Shown here in pieces: positions 42,993 to 54,511 of a DNA stretch of 64,000 bases. Within the stretch, counting starts at the first letter, position 1; each line of letters begins with the position of its first letter. A program made the position numbers and the translations under genes. The DNA is from Thinopyrum elongatum (lineage: Eukaryota > Streptophyta > Magnoliopsida > Poales > Poaceae). Location: NCBI GenBank assembly GCA_011799875.1, contig CM022298.1, positions 261,757,757-261,821,756 of the forward strand, in the 5' to 3' direction. The notes below the pieces were generated by a model that saw nothing but the letters and a program-made list of their open reading frames with translations, was not told the origin of the DNA and searched no databases.

Positions 42993-44658
42993 TGATGTCC
43001 ACTATGCAACTTTATTCTTGTAGAATCATGTTGGGCCTCCAAGCGCAGAGTTTTGTAGGACAGTAGCAATTTTCCCTCAAGTGGATGACCTAAGGTTTAT
43101 CAATCCGTGGGAGGCGTAGGATGAAGATGGTCTCTCTCAAACAACCCTGCAACCAAATAACAAAGAGTCTCTTGTGTCCCCAACACACCAAATACAATGG
43201 TAAATTGTATAGGAGCACTAGTTCGGCGAAGAGATGGTGATACAAGTGTAGTACTGATAGTAGATATTGATTTTTGTAATAGGAACAATAAAAAAACAGC
43301 AAGGTAGCAATTGATAAAACGGAGCACAAACGGTATTGCAATGCTTAAAAATGAGGCCTAGGGTCCGTACTTTTGCTAGTGCAATCTCTCAACAATGCTA
43401 ATATAATTGGACCATATAACATTCCCTCAACGTGCGATGAAGAATCACTCCAAAGTTCCTATCTAGCGGAGAACATAAGAAGAAATTTTTTGTAGGGTAC
43501 GAAACCACCTCAAAGCTATTCTTTCCGATCAATCTATCCTAGAGTTCGTACTAAAATAACACCAAGTTATTCTTTCCGATCGATCTAAGCAAGAGTTCGT
43601 ACTAACACCATATGATACACATCAACCAACTCTAATGTCACCTAGATACTCCAATGTCACTGCGAGTATCCGTGAGTTGATTATGCGATATGCATCAAAC
43701 AATTTCATATTCATAGTACTCAATCCAACACAAAGAACCTCAAAGAGTGCCCCAAGATTTCTACCAGAGAAACAAAGACGAGAACGTGCATCAACCCCTA
43801 TGCATATATTACCCCAATGTCACATCAGGAATCCGCGAGTTGAGTGCCAAAACACATATCAAGTGAATCAAAATGATACCCCATTGTCACCAAGGGTATT
43901 AATAGCAAGACATACATAAAGTGCTCTCAAATCCATAAAAGTATTCAATCCGATAAAACGAAATCTCAAAGGGAAAACTCAATTCATCACAACAAGATAG
44001 AGAGGGGAAAACACCATATGATCCAACTATATTACCAAAGCCCGTGATACATCAACATTGTGCCATCTCAAAAACACAAGAGAGGGAGAGAGATTAAACA
44101 CATAGCTACTGGTACAAACCCTCAGCCTCGAGGGTGGACTACTCCCTCCTCATCATGGTGGCCGCCGGGATGATGAAGATGGCCACCGGTGATGATTTCC
44201 CCCTCCGACAGGGTGCCGGAACGGGGTCTAGATTGGTTTTTCATGGCTACAGAGGCTTGCGGCAGCGGAACTTCTGATCTAGGGTTATTTCTGATTGTTT
44301 CTCTATTTATAGGATTTTTCAGCGTTGGAATCATGCGAAGATGGGCCTCGAGGTGGGCACAACCCACCTGGGCGCGCCTAGGCCTCCTGGCGCGCCCAGG
44401 TGTCTTGTGCTCACCTCCTTCACCTTCTGGTCCTCCCACGAAGCTTCTAGTGCCTCTTTTGTTCAAAAAAAATCGTCAAAAATTTTCGTTGCATTTGGAG
44501 AACTTTTATTTCTGCACCAAAAAACAACACTACGGTGGTTCTGCTGAAAACAGCGTCAGTCCGGGTTAGTTCCAACCAAATCATACCAAAACCATATAAA
44601 ATTGTTGTAAACATGGCGTGAATACTTCATAAATTATAGTTACGTTGGAGAGGTATCA
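42993..44658 (-). repeat. NA-2 3' LTR
   Basis: 1666 bp. On the minus strand it starts TGATACCTCTCCAACG and ends GTGGACATCA. TATA box on the minus strand at about 44303-44312. It differs from the NA-1 and NA-3 LTRs over most of its length. Confidence 0.85.
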
Positions 44659-47621
44659 GCATCCCCAAGCTTAATTCCTACTCGTCCTCGAGTAGGTAAA
44701 TGATAAAAGATATAATTTATGAAGTGTGAATGCTAGCAAAGTGCATAAGTTTGATCAATGATTATTTCAATCACTTTTCCTAGCATCATAACAACAATTC
44801 TTTCTCATAAAACTTCTCATGTTAAAGTAGCAACCAATTCACATGTTAAGGTCCAAATAATGGATTCTCTTAAAACTCAACAACCTATATTCTTAGTCAC
44901 CAAACAATTGCAGTTCAACTTATTCAACAGAGTCTAAGTAAGAGATCCACATACTCAATCATCATATAGTCTTCTATGATTGCTAGTACTCAAAGCATAT
45001 TCTTAGAACAAATGGTATCCATCGAACACAGAGAAAGATAGGTGCTCCTCCCAACTCATTTATCATAGAGATAATTTTCAACAATAATAATTCATGATCA
45101 AATATATTTGACTAGCCATATGTGCCTAGATCTTTCCCCACCACATGATGCTTGCCAACTAGAGGATAATTGAGGTTGAAATGAGAATGCATACTATTGA
45201 CTCTTGCATAAAAGTAAATACTGAGAAGTAAAAGATAGGCCCTTCGTAGAGGGAAGCAGAGGTTGTCATGCGCTTTTTATTTTTGGATGCCCAAACTCTT
45301 AATGCAAAGGAATGTCACATTATATTGCCCCTTATGATAGCAACCTTTATTATGCAGTCCGTTGCTTTTATTACTTTGCCATCACAAGTTCGTACAACAC
45401 TCAATTTTCCCTTACAATAAAAGATCAAACATATTTAGGAGCAATTTTTATTGCTTTATACACGGATGACAACTTACTTGAAGGATCTTATTCAATCCAT
45501 AGGTAGGTATGGTGGACACTCATGGCAAGAAACTGGGTTTGAGGGTTTTTGGATGCACAAGTAGTACCTCTACTTAGTACGAATTTTTGGCTAGCAAAAT
45601 ATCCTAGGCAAACACCACATGTTGGAGGATCCATAACAATATAACTTCTATGCAAATATACACAACCATAACTCATTACATTTTCTTCCTTGTCCAACTT
45701 CAACTAATTTTCTCAAGTTTGAAAATAATTAATGGATATTCACAATCATAGAAGATGTCCAAGATAATATATTTGTATGTGAAAGTTCTCTTCCTTATAC
45801 CAATTATTCATGAATTGCTTGTATGACCAATATTGTGATTGTCAAGCTTCAAAAGATTTCACTTTCTAAACCCAATGTGAAGCTACTACTAGGCATGATA
45901 TGAAGATATAATTTCAACTTCATGATATTCAGTTCATTCAACAATTTACTATAGGATATCAGTGCAGCACAAGAGTAAATGACAAACTACTCCAAAAAGA
46001 TATCAGTGAAGATCATGCGAGTAGTTAAGTAAACGGGTAGCTAATTGAGGACTCTCTCTTATTTAGAAAACTTTTATATCTAAGTATTTTATTAAAACAG
46101 CAAGCAAAACAAAATAAAATGACATTCCAAGAATAGCACACATCATGTGAAGAAACAAAAACTTAGGCTCAACCGATACTAACCGATAATTGTTGATGAA
46201 GAAAGGTGGGATGCCTACCGGGGCATCCCCAAGCTTAGATGCTTGAGACTTATCGAAATATTATCTTGGGATGCCTTGGGCATCCCCAAGCTTGAGCTTT
46301 TTTGTGTCCTTAATTCCTTTTATATCACGGTTTCCCTAAATCTTAAAAACTTCATCCACACAAAACTCAACAAGAACTCGTGAGATACGTTAGTATAAAT
46401 CAATGCAACACCTTATCATTCTCTACTTTAGCAAATCACTAAAAAAAATATTTAACATTGCATACTAAATTCCTCTGCATATTTAATACTCCTATCCTCA
46501 AATAGAATCATTAAACAAGCAAACATATGCAAACAATGCAAACATAACAGCAATCTGTCTAAACAGGACAGTCTGTAAAGAGTGCAATTTTACTCACACT
46601 TACCTAACTCAAAAATTTCTGAAACTTTACCAAACTGTATAAAATTTATCATATCTTACTGTGCAAAAAATTTCAACATTTTATCAAATTATTACTTTTT
46701 TCAATAATTCACGCACTAGTGTGCAACTTTTTGTTTTTCAAACAGCCACATATAGACTTGCAAAATAAGCATGGCAAAGGCTATACTTGACATTTTTATT
46801 GATGTAAAAGATGCAAAACATTATTATAAATAAAATAAAGCAAATCTTAATAAAAGAAAATGAATCTCCAAGCAAAATTCATATCATGTGACGAATGAAA
46901 ATATAGCTCCAACTGAGGTTACCTGTAATGTTGAAGACTAAAGAGGGGATGCCTTTTGGGGCATCTCCAAGCTTAGTTGCTTGGATCTTCCTTGAATATT
47001 ACCTTGAGGTGACTTGGGCATCCCCAAGATTAGGTTCTTGTCACTCCTTATTCTCCTTATATCGATATCTCACCCAAAACTTGAAAACTTCAATCACACA
47101 AAACTTAACGGAACTTCATGAGATGGGTTAGTATGATAAAGACAAATCATTCACTTTGGTACTTTCAAGATAAGATTCATAATTGTTATCACACAATTCC
47201 TACTGCACCCTACAATTTCCACAATTTACATTAAGCAATATAAGCCGTAGAAACCGTAAAACAAGCAAACTATGCATTGCAAACAGAATCTGTCAAAAAC
47301 AGAACAGGACGTAAGGATCTGAATTAAGGTCATACTTCTGTAACTCCAAAACTTCTGAACAATTAGGAAAACATAGAAAATTTGTATACCTATCAACTGT
47401 AAAAAAATCAGAATTCTTCCATGTTCCAGTAAACTATAGGAATTTCTGTACTGGCCGCAAAAGTTTCTGTTTTTATACAGAATCAAGTCAACTATCATCC
47501 ATACTATCCCAAAGGCTTTACTTGGTACTTTATTGAAACAAAAGCTATAAAACATGATTACTACAGTAGCCTAATCATGTGAACACAAAAAACCAGTAGG
47601 GGTGAATGTTGGGTTGTCTCC
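44659..47621 (-). other. NA-2 internal region with a ~740-bp tandem duplication
   Basis: The PPT on the minus strand (GCTTGGGGATGC) abuts the LTR at 44659. The blocks 46140-46880 and 46885-47620 are diverged copies. Each contains a pair of inverted TTGGGGATGCC-type motifs (46205-46295; 46940-47035), then AAACTTCATCCACACAAAAC- and CAATCTGTC-like segments. NA-3 has one such block (50880-51620). AT-rich, no open frame. Confidence 0.7.
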
Positions 47622-49197
47622 TGATGCGGCTTGAACTATGTCGGTATTTCCCAAAGAGGAAGGGATGATGCAGCACAGCTACGGTAGGTATTTCCCTCAG
47701 TGATGAGACCAAGGTTATCGAACCAGTAGGAGAACCACGCAACACTATGTAAACGATAGATGCACACAAAGAACAAATACTTGCAACCCGACGTGTAAGA
47801 GGGGTTGTCAATCCCTCCAGGGTAAGAAGATAGATAAATTTGCAGTAGATTGGATAAATAGATCTCGCTGGAACGCGAAAAAAAGTAAATAAAAAAAATT
47901 GCAGAAAGGTATTTTTGGGTTTTTGGTTTAATAGATCTGAAAATAAAAGCAAATAAAAATAGATCTCAAAGGCAAATATGATAAGGAAGAGACCCGGGGG
48001 CCGTAGATTTCACTAGTGGCTTCTCTCGAGAAAAAATAGCATACGGTGGGTAAACAAATTACTGTTGGGCAATTGATAGAACTTCAAATAATTATGACGA
48101 TATCCAGGCAATGATCATTATATAGACATCACATCCAAGATTAGTAGACCGACTCATGCCTGCATCTACTACTATTACTCCACACATCGACCGCTATCCA
48201 GCATGCATCTAGTGTATTAAGTTCATGGAAAAACGGAGTAATGCAATAAGAACAATGACATGATGTAGACAAGATCTATTCATGTAGGAATAGACCCCAT
48301 CTTGTTATCCTTAATAGCAATGATACATATGTGTCATGTCCCCTTCTGTCACTGGGATTGAGCACCGTAAGATCGAACCCATCAAAAAGCACCTCTTCCC
48401 ATGGCAAGAAAAATCGATCTAGTCGGCCTAACTAAACCAAAGATTCGAAGAAGAAATATGAGGCTATAAGTAATCATGCATATAAGAGATCAAAGAAACT
48501 CAAATAACTTTCATGGATAAAAATATAGATATGATCATAAACTCAAAGTTCATCGGATCCCAACAAACACACCGTAAAAAGGGTTACATCAAATAGATCT
48601 CCAAGAGACCATTGTATTGAGAATCAAAAGAGAGAGAGGAAGCCATCTAGATACTAACTACGAACCCATAGGTCTACAATGAACTACTCACGCATCATCG
48701 GAGAGGCACCAATGAGGATGATGAACCCCTCCGTGATGGTGTCTAGATTGGATTTGTGGTTTCTGGAACTTGCGGCGGCTGGAATTGTGTTTCATCGACT
48801 CCCCTAGGGTTTTTGGATTTTCAGGGTATTTATAGAGCAAAGAAGCGGTGTGGGAGCTGGCCAAGGTGGGCACAACCCACCAGGGCGCGCCTGGGCCCCC
48901 AGGCGCACCCAGGTGGGTTGTGCTCCCCTCGGAGCCCCCCTCTAGTACTTCCTTGGCCCATCCTGTGTCTTCTGGTCCAAAAGAATTCTCCAAAAAGTAT
49001 CGCTGCGTTTGGACTCCATTTGGTATTGATTTTCTACGAAGTAAAAAACAAGCAAAAAACAGCAACTGGGCACTATGTCAATAGGTTAGTCCCAAAAAAT
49101 GACATAAAGTTGCTATAAAATGATTGTAAAACATCCAAGAATGATAATATAACAGCATGGAACAATCAAAAATTATAGATACGTTGGAGACGTATCA
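47622..49197 (-). repeat. NA-3 3' LTR
   Basis: 1576 bp, TGATACGTCTCCAACG to GCCGCATCA on the minus strand. TATA box on the minus strand at 48827-48834. Confidence 0.88.
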
Positions 49198-51685
49198 GCA
49201 TCCCCAAGCTTAAGTCCTGCTCGTCCTCGAGTAGGTAACTGATAAAAACAGAATTTTTGATGTGGAATGCTGCCTATCATGTTCATCACATAATCTTTTC
49301 TTTTGTAGCATGGACATTTGGAATTTTTATATGATTCAAAGCAATAGTCTAATTTTGACATGAAGATTTCAATACTCAAGCATATCAACAAGCAAACATG
49401 TCTTTCAAAATATCAACACTAAAGCAAGTTATCCCTAGCCTATTATGCTCAATCATTGATCCATTCATGAAACACACTCGCATATTAGCTACACCCAATG
49501 CTCAAGTACGATCATAGTGCCCCTTAGTTGGTGCTTTATAAGAGAAGATGGAGACTCAAATAAAAATAAAAATTGCATAAAGTAAATAGAAAGGCCCTTC
49601 ACAGAGGGAAATAGGGATTTGTAGAGGTGCCAGAGCTCAAAGCGGAAAAAGATAGAGATAAAACATTTTGGGTGACATGCCTTTCCTGTCAACGAAAACG
49701 ATCGAGTAGTTCCCAATACTTTCCATGCTAGATATATCATAGGTGGTTCCCAAACAGAAAATAAAGTTTATTCCATTTCCACCATACTTTCACATTCCAC
49801 GGCTAGCCGTATCCACGGGTATCGTCCATACCAACACTTTCCAAGGAATTTATTATTTGACAACATAAAGTAAATTCATTTTTCATTTCGGGACTGGGCA
49901 TCCCTAATACCTTTGCCGTACTCTCGTGCAATGACAAGTGAATAAACACTCATCTTGAGAACAACACATCTAGCATGGAAAAATAACAGCCACCCCCTAC
50001 CGTTTCATGAGCGGTATGAGCACACAAAAAGGAAATTTATTTTGAAAATTAGAGATGGCACATACAAATTTGCTTAGAACGGCATGGAAATACCGCATAT
50101 AGGTAGGTATAGTGGACTCATATGGCAAAACTGGGTTTGAGGATATTGGATGCACAAGTAGTATTCCTACTTAGTATAAGTGAAGGCTAGCAAAAAGATT
50201 GAGAAGCATCCAACCAAGAAACGAAAAATCTCATAAGCGAGCATTAAGCATAACTAACACCGAATAATGCACCACAAGTAGGATGTAATTTCATTGCATA
50301 ACTATTGACTTTCGTGCTTGCATAGGGAATCACAAACCTTAACACCAATATTCTTACTAAAGCACAATTACTCATCAACATGACTCACATATTATATCAT
50401 CATATCGCAAAACTATTACAAAGAATCAAGTTTATTTTGTCCAATGATCTTCATGAAATTTTTTATTATATCCCTCTTTAATATCTATCACTTTGGGACT
50501 AATTTCATATGTTGCTTTTGATAGCTCAAACAAATCTAAGTGAAGAACATGAGCATAAAGTTTTCTTCTCTCAAAATAATTTAAGTGAAGCATGAGAGAA
50601 CTTCTAAATTTTTTTTACTAACTCTCAAATAAATCTAAGTGAAGCATGAGAGAATTTCTTCAAAAATACTAAAGCACACCGTGCTCAAAAAGATATAAGT
50701 GAAGCACTAGAGCAATTCCATAGCTCAAAGAATTTAAGTGAAGCACATAGAGCAATTCTAACAAATCATATCATAATTTTGGCTCTCTCAAATAGGTGTG
50801 TCCAACAAGTATAGATGACACAAATTAAAAAGCAAAACAAGCAAAGACTCATATAACACAAGACGCTCCAAGCAAAACTCATGATATGTGACGAATAAAA
50901 ATATAGCTCCAAGTAAAATACCGATGGTCGTTAGAAGATAGAGGGGATGCCACTCGGGGGCATCCCCAAGCTTAGTTGCTTGTTCCTCTTTGTAAAATAA
51001 CTTGGGGTGCCATGGGGCATCGCCAAGCTTAGGCTCTTCTTACTCCTTGTTCCTTCATCCATCGTGATCTCACCCAAAACTTGAAAACTTCAATCACACA
51101 AAACTCAACAGAACCTTCGTGAGATCCGTTAGTATAAGAAAACGAATCTTTACTTTAAGTACTGTAGAAAACCCATTCAAATTTTGTTATTGTATGTATT
51201 CTAACTTTACCATGGCTTATACCCCCCGATGCAAACCATAGATTCATCAAAATAAGCACACAATGCAAAGAAAACAGACTCTGTCAAAAACAGAATAGTC
51301 TGTAAAGATGCGAATTGCTCTCATACTTCTGTAACTCCAAAAATTCTGAAAAATGAGGAAAACATAGGAAATTTGTATATAAATCTTGTGTAAAAAATTC
51401 AGAATTGTTTGTCGCTTTTGAGATTTTAAACAATTATTTTACTGGACACAAAAGTTTCTGTTTTCCAACAAGATCAAATCAACTATCACCAAAGCTATCC
51501 CAAAGGCTTTACTTGGAACAAACACTAATTAAAACATAAAAAAAACACAATCATAACAGAGGCATAATTGTTCAAACACTCAAGAACAGAAAGAAAAAGG
51601 CAAAAATAAATTTTATTCATTGGGTTGCCTCCCAACAAGCGCTAACGTTTTATGCCCCTAGCTAGGCATAAGATTTTATTGATGC
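49198..51685 (-). other. NA-3 3' internal region
   Basis: Non-coding, AT-rich. PPT on the minus strand (CTTAAGCTTGGGGATGC) next to the LTR. 50560-50760 contains several copies of a motif like CTCAAA-AATCTAAGTGAAGCA. A pair of inverted PPT-like motifs lies at 50945-51035. Confidence 0.65.
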
Positions 51686-52531
51686 TCACATAAAAGATAA
51701 TAATTGAAACACAAAGAGAGCATCATGAAACAAGTCACAAACACATCTAAGTCTAACTCTCTTCCTATGCATAGGCATTTTATAAGAAAACAAATTATCA
51801 AGACACGAAATATCTAGCATATGCAAGTAAGAAGAAAGAAACAATAGCAATCTCAACATAACCAGAGGTAAATTAGTAACATGAAAATTTATACAACCAT
51901 ATTTTCCTCTCTCATAATAGTTACATGTAAGATCATAATCAAATTCAACAATATAGCTATCACATAACATATTCTCTACATGATCCACATGCATGCAAAG
52001 TTGACACTCTTCCAAAATAGTGGGATTATCATGAAATAAAGTCATGACCTCTCCAAGCCCACTTTTATCAAAAAATTCATAAGATTGATCATTCTCCAAA
52101 GTAGTGGGATCATTATTGCCTGGAGTTGACACTCTTCCAAACCCACTTTCATTATTATTGCAAACATTATTATCAATATCATATTCATCATGAGGCTTAA
52201 ATAAATTTTCAAGATCATAAGAAGCATCATCACCCCAATCATGATCATTGCAATAAGTAGTGGACATAGCAAAATTAGCATCCGGAAGCTTGGGGTTTTG
52301 TATATTATTAGCACAATTGATATTAATAGAATTTATAGTAAAATCATTGCAATCATGCTTTTCATTCAAGGAACTATAATGAATCACTTCATAAATTTCT
52401 TCATCACAATTTTCAGATTCACGAATCTCAAGCAAAATTCCATAAAGATAATCTAGTGCACTCAACTCACTAGCAATTGGTTCATCATGACTGGATCTTT
52501 TAAAAAGATTAGCAAGTGGATGGGGATCCAT
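51686..52531 (-). CDS. NA-3 ORF, 281-residue acidic protein of unknown function
   Basis: ATG at 52531 (MDPHPLANLFKRSSHDEPIA), stop at 51686. It is intact, about 220 bases inside the PBS, where gag would start. It is rich in Asp, Asn and Cys. Two repeats of about 33 residues are visible: SGFGRVSTPGNNDPTTLEND and SGLGEVMTLFHDNPTILEEC. The last 60 residues are hydrophobic (LPLVMLRLLLFLSSYLHML) with a basic patch (HRKRVRLRC). No zinc knuckle, protease or polymerase motif. I do not know its function; that it is intact in an element without Pol suggests some role or youth. Confidence 0.6.
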   Translation of the reverse strand: MDPHPLANLFKRSSHDEPIASELSALDYLYGILLEIRESENCDEEIYEVIHYSSLNEKHDCNDFTINSININCANNIQNPKLPDANFAMSTTYCNDHDWGDDASYDLENLFKPHDEYDIDNNVCNNNESGFGRVSTPGNNDPTTLENDQSYEFFDKSGLGEVMTLFHDNPTILEECQLCMHVDHVENMLCDSYIVEFDYDLTCNYYERGKYGCINFHVTNLPLVMLRLLLFLSSYLHMLDISCLDNLFSYKMPMHRKRVRLRCVCDLFHDALFVFQLLSFM

Positions 52532-52753
52532 ATCAATAGATTTTTAGCAAGCGAAGATGCAAGCATATAGAAGGCACATGGCAACACAAGCAAACAAAAG
52601 ATCAAACAAGAAAAAGGCAAACAAAAAGAAGGCGAATAAAATGGCAAATTTTTGTGAAGTGGGGGAGATGAAAATGAGAGGCAAATGGTAAATAATGTAA
52701 ATTGTAAAGAGATGAGATTTGTGATTAGGAACCTGATAGATGTTGATGATGTC

Positions 52754-52771
52754 TCCCCGGCAACGGCGCCA
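52754..52771 (-). other. NA-3 primer binding site
   Basis: Minus strand TGGCGCCGTTGCCGGGGA, separated from the LTR by AAAGGAATTTC. Confidence 0.88.
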
Positions 52772-52782
52772 GAAATTCCTTT

Positions 52783-52983
52783 TGATGCGGCTTGAACTAC
52801 GTCGGTATTTCCCCAAAGAGGAAGGGATGATGCAGCACAACTACGGTAGGTATTTCCCTCAGTGATGAGACCAAGGTTATCGAACCAGTAGGAGAACCAC
52901 GCAACACTATGTAAACGGTACCTGCACACAAAGAACAAATACTTGCAACCCGACGAGTAAGAGGGGTTGTCAATCCCTCCCGG
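52783..52983 (-). repeat. NA-3 5' LTR, only the 3'-most 200 bp visible
   Basis: Matches 47622-47823. Broken at TCAATCCCTCC(C)GG by the CACTA-B terminus. The remaining LTR must lie beyond the right window edge if CACTA-B inserted here. Confidence 0.85.
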
Positions 52984-53269
52984 CACTAGTACCGTAAGGT
53001 GCTATACAAACGGTTTTTAACCCCTTTCCGCGACGGCATTTGGAACCGTCGCCTAGTGAGTGACTGCGATAGGGGGGTCCTTCCCACATGAACCAGAAAC
53101 CGTCGGGGATAGGCGAGCGGCTACTGACGATCGCCATAGAATAAACGTATGAGAAGCCGCCCCAGTCCCACACGTTACATCTCGACGTTATGTTTCTGAT
53201 CAGAGAGACATCCCAAATGATTACGCTACTATAGTCATGTGAAAAAGGTGGACATCAACATTTAATCTA

Positions 53270-53560
53270 CCGATATGTTTGTGATAGGCATGTTATCGCA
53301 CACGGTTCAAGAATGTAAAATGTGTGCGGTGCCTGTACTAACGCTAACGTGTCCATTTTCATAACTGTGTGCGATTGATATTCCTATCACACACGCACAT
53401 TGGTTTGAAACGTTTGCCGTATTACTATATATCGCACACGCATATGAGATGAAACCGTGTGTGCGTTCGTCGGGCATCGCAAACGTTTCACGTCAAAGAA
53501 CCGTCTGTTCTCTATTTTTCATCGCACATGCTGTTTTCTTTCTAACCGTGTGCACATTAT
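53270..53560. repeat. CACTA-B subterminal repeats
   Basis: Several copies of a 9-12 base motif around ATCGCACACG(G/C), in direct and inverted orientation (for example near 53293, 53396, 53430, 53458, 53519). Probable transposase binding region. Confidence 0.75.
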
Positions 53561-53743
53561 TTTATTCGCTCCTGTATAATTTTATTTTTCCCTGTAATTT
53601 ATTCTTTGAATTGGAAATTTTGAAATATGAAACATGGAATTCAAATTCTCAGCACAACAACGAATCCATAAATAAAATTGCCAATACAATATGTTCAGTA
53701 ATTACAGGATTAGACAGCAATTAACTATGATGAACCACAATAT

Positions 53744-54019
53744 TTAGAGGCGGTAAAGGTGAAGAGACAAGTGTAAATCATTTTGACTGCCGATGGTGTT
53801 GAAGAAGTGGAATGCCCATAATATGCCTTCCTGCATGCCATAGGCATGAACAACCTTTGTCCAACCCCTTGTGATGATCGCCCGCCCATCCTTCACCGCC
53901 TTCAGGAAGACTTCTAGAGCATTAACATGGTAGCATGAATTATATACTTTAACCTTAGTTGCCTCCACTCCGGTCATGTAGTTTGCAAGGTAATCATCAG
54001 TAAATAGTTTCGGAAACCA
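53744..54019 (-). CDS. CACTA-B gene, last exon: B3-like domain
   Basis: Acceptor cttttcag (minus strand), exon start at 54019, stop TAA at 53744-53746. It encodes 91 residues with WFPKLFTDDYLANYM, VKVYNSCYHVNALEVFLKAV, ITRGWTKVVHAYGMQEGIL and WAFHFFNTI, ending LHLSLHLYRL. The order of strands, GW in the middle followed by an acidic turn and a hydrophobic strand, is that of a B3 DNA-binding domain. In contrast to CACTA-A it has no deletion. It could serve as the element's DNA-binding protein (TnpA-like role); that is an inference. The rest of the gene is broken by Copia-1. Confidence 0.65.
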   Translation of the reverse strand, partial: WFPKLFTDDYLANYMTGVEATKVKVYNSCYHVNALEVFLKAVKDGRAIITRGWTKVVHAYGMQEGILWAFHFFNTIGSQNDLHLSLHLYRL

Positions 54020-54101
54020 CTGAAAAGAGAAAAATTTCAGATACTGAGGTCTAATAGAGTAACTTGTTGTGGGCAGGGGGAAAAGGCAACACATTACTTA
54101 C

Positions 54102-54280
54102 CATCGTAAAGTTCATTGTTGTCTTGGACAAAGTGTAAATAAAGAGCTTAATTCCCATCACCTGTTTCTTTCGCCTAACAATCTTTCTTAGTTTCCTCAC
54201 TTGATGCTTGTTCATGAATATCTCATTGCCCCATACGCAAAAGGGATCGAAGCGTGGATCAGTACCGCGCATATATGTAC
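54102..54280 (-). CDS. CACTA-B gene, penultimate exon
   Basis: Acceptor gcttgtag before 54280, donor gtaagtaatg after 54102. Contains GTDPRFDPFCVWGNEIFMNK, HQVRKLRKIVRRKKQVMGIK and LFIYTLSKTTMNFTM, leading into the B3-like exon. Both splice sites are conserved with CACTA-A (1133-1311), and the frame is open. Confidence 0.68.
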
Positions 54281-54342
54281 CTACAAGCAACCAGTAAATG
54301 TTAGAAGCTAAACTAAGATTGCACAAATGATGTAAAATACAA

Positions 54343-54511
54343 CTACCTACGTTCCTAAGTACAAGTATTTTTACAGATTTCAATATGAACTACATACGGA
54401 TGTATATATAATTATAGATATAGTTTAGATTAGAATCTAGATTCACTCATTTTGCTCCTTATGTAGTCTATATTGGAATCTCTAAAAATACTTATATTTA
54501 GGAACATGGTG
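54343..54511. mobile_element. Stowaway-type MITE (Tc1/Mariner derived)
   Basis: 169 bp. The left end CTACCTACGTTCCTAAGTAC and right end CTTATATTTAGGAACATGG form imperfect terminal inverted repeats of the classical CTCCCTCCGTTCC type. The TA target is followed on the right (54512-54513); the left base has changed. It lies in the intron upstream of the exon at 54102-54280. Confidence 0.82.

Larger units (their letters stand above)
42993..47621 (-). mobile_element. NA-2: non-autonomous Gypsy-type LTR element, 3' part
   Basis: Minus-strand element. 3' LTR 42993-44658, PPT and 3' internal region 44659-47621. NA-3 interrupts at 47622, so the 5' half is not visible. 45110-45700 matches the 3' region of Athila-1 (9470-10040). 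No coding sequence is supported. Confidence 0.85.
47622..52983 (-). mobile_element. NA-3: non-autonomous Gypsy-type LTR element, 5' LTR cut by CACTA-B
   Basis: 3' LTR 47622-49197, internal 49198-52782, PBS 52754-52771, 5' LTR beginning at 52783 and cut at 52983. The candidate left target duplication is gtctc (47617-47621). The internal region is only 3.6 kb and carries one open frame without Gag or Pol domains. The two LTRs differ by a handful of bases over the 200 bp that can be compared. Confidence 0.88.

Noticed and set aside
42993..44658. NA-2 LTR as the 3' LTR of NA-1
   Set aside because: Orientation is opposite and the sequence differs from 21880-23459; it has its own PPT on the right side.
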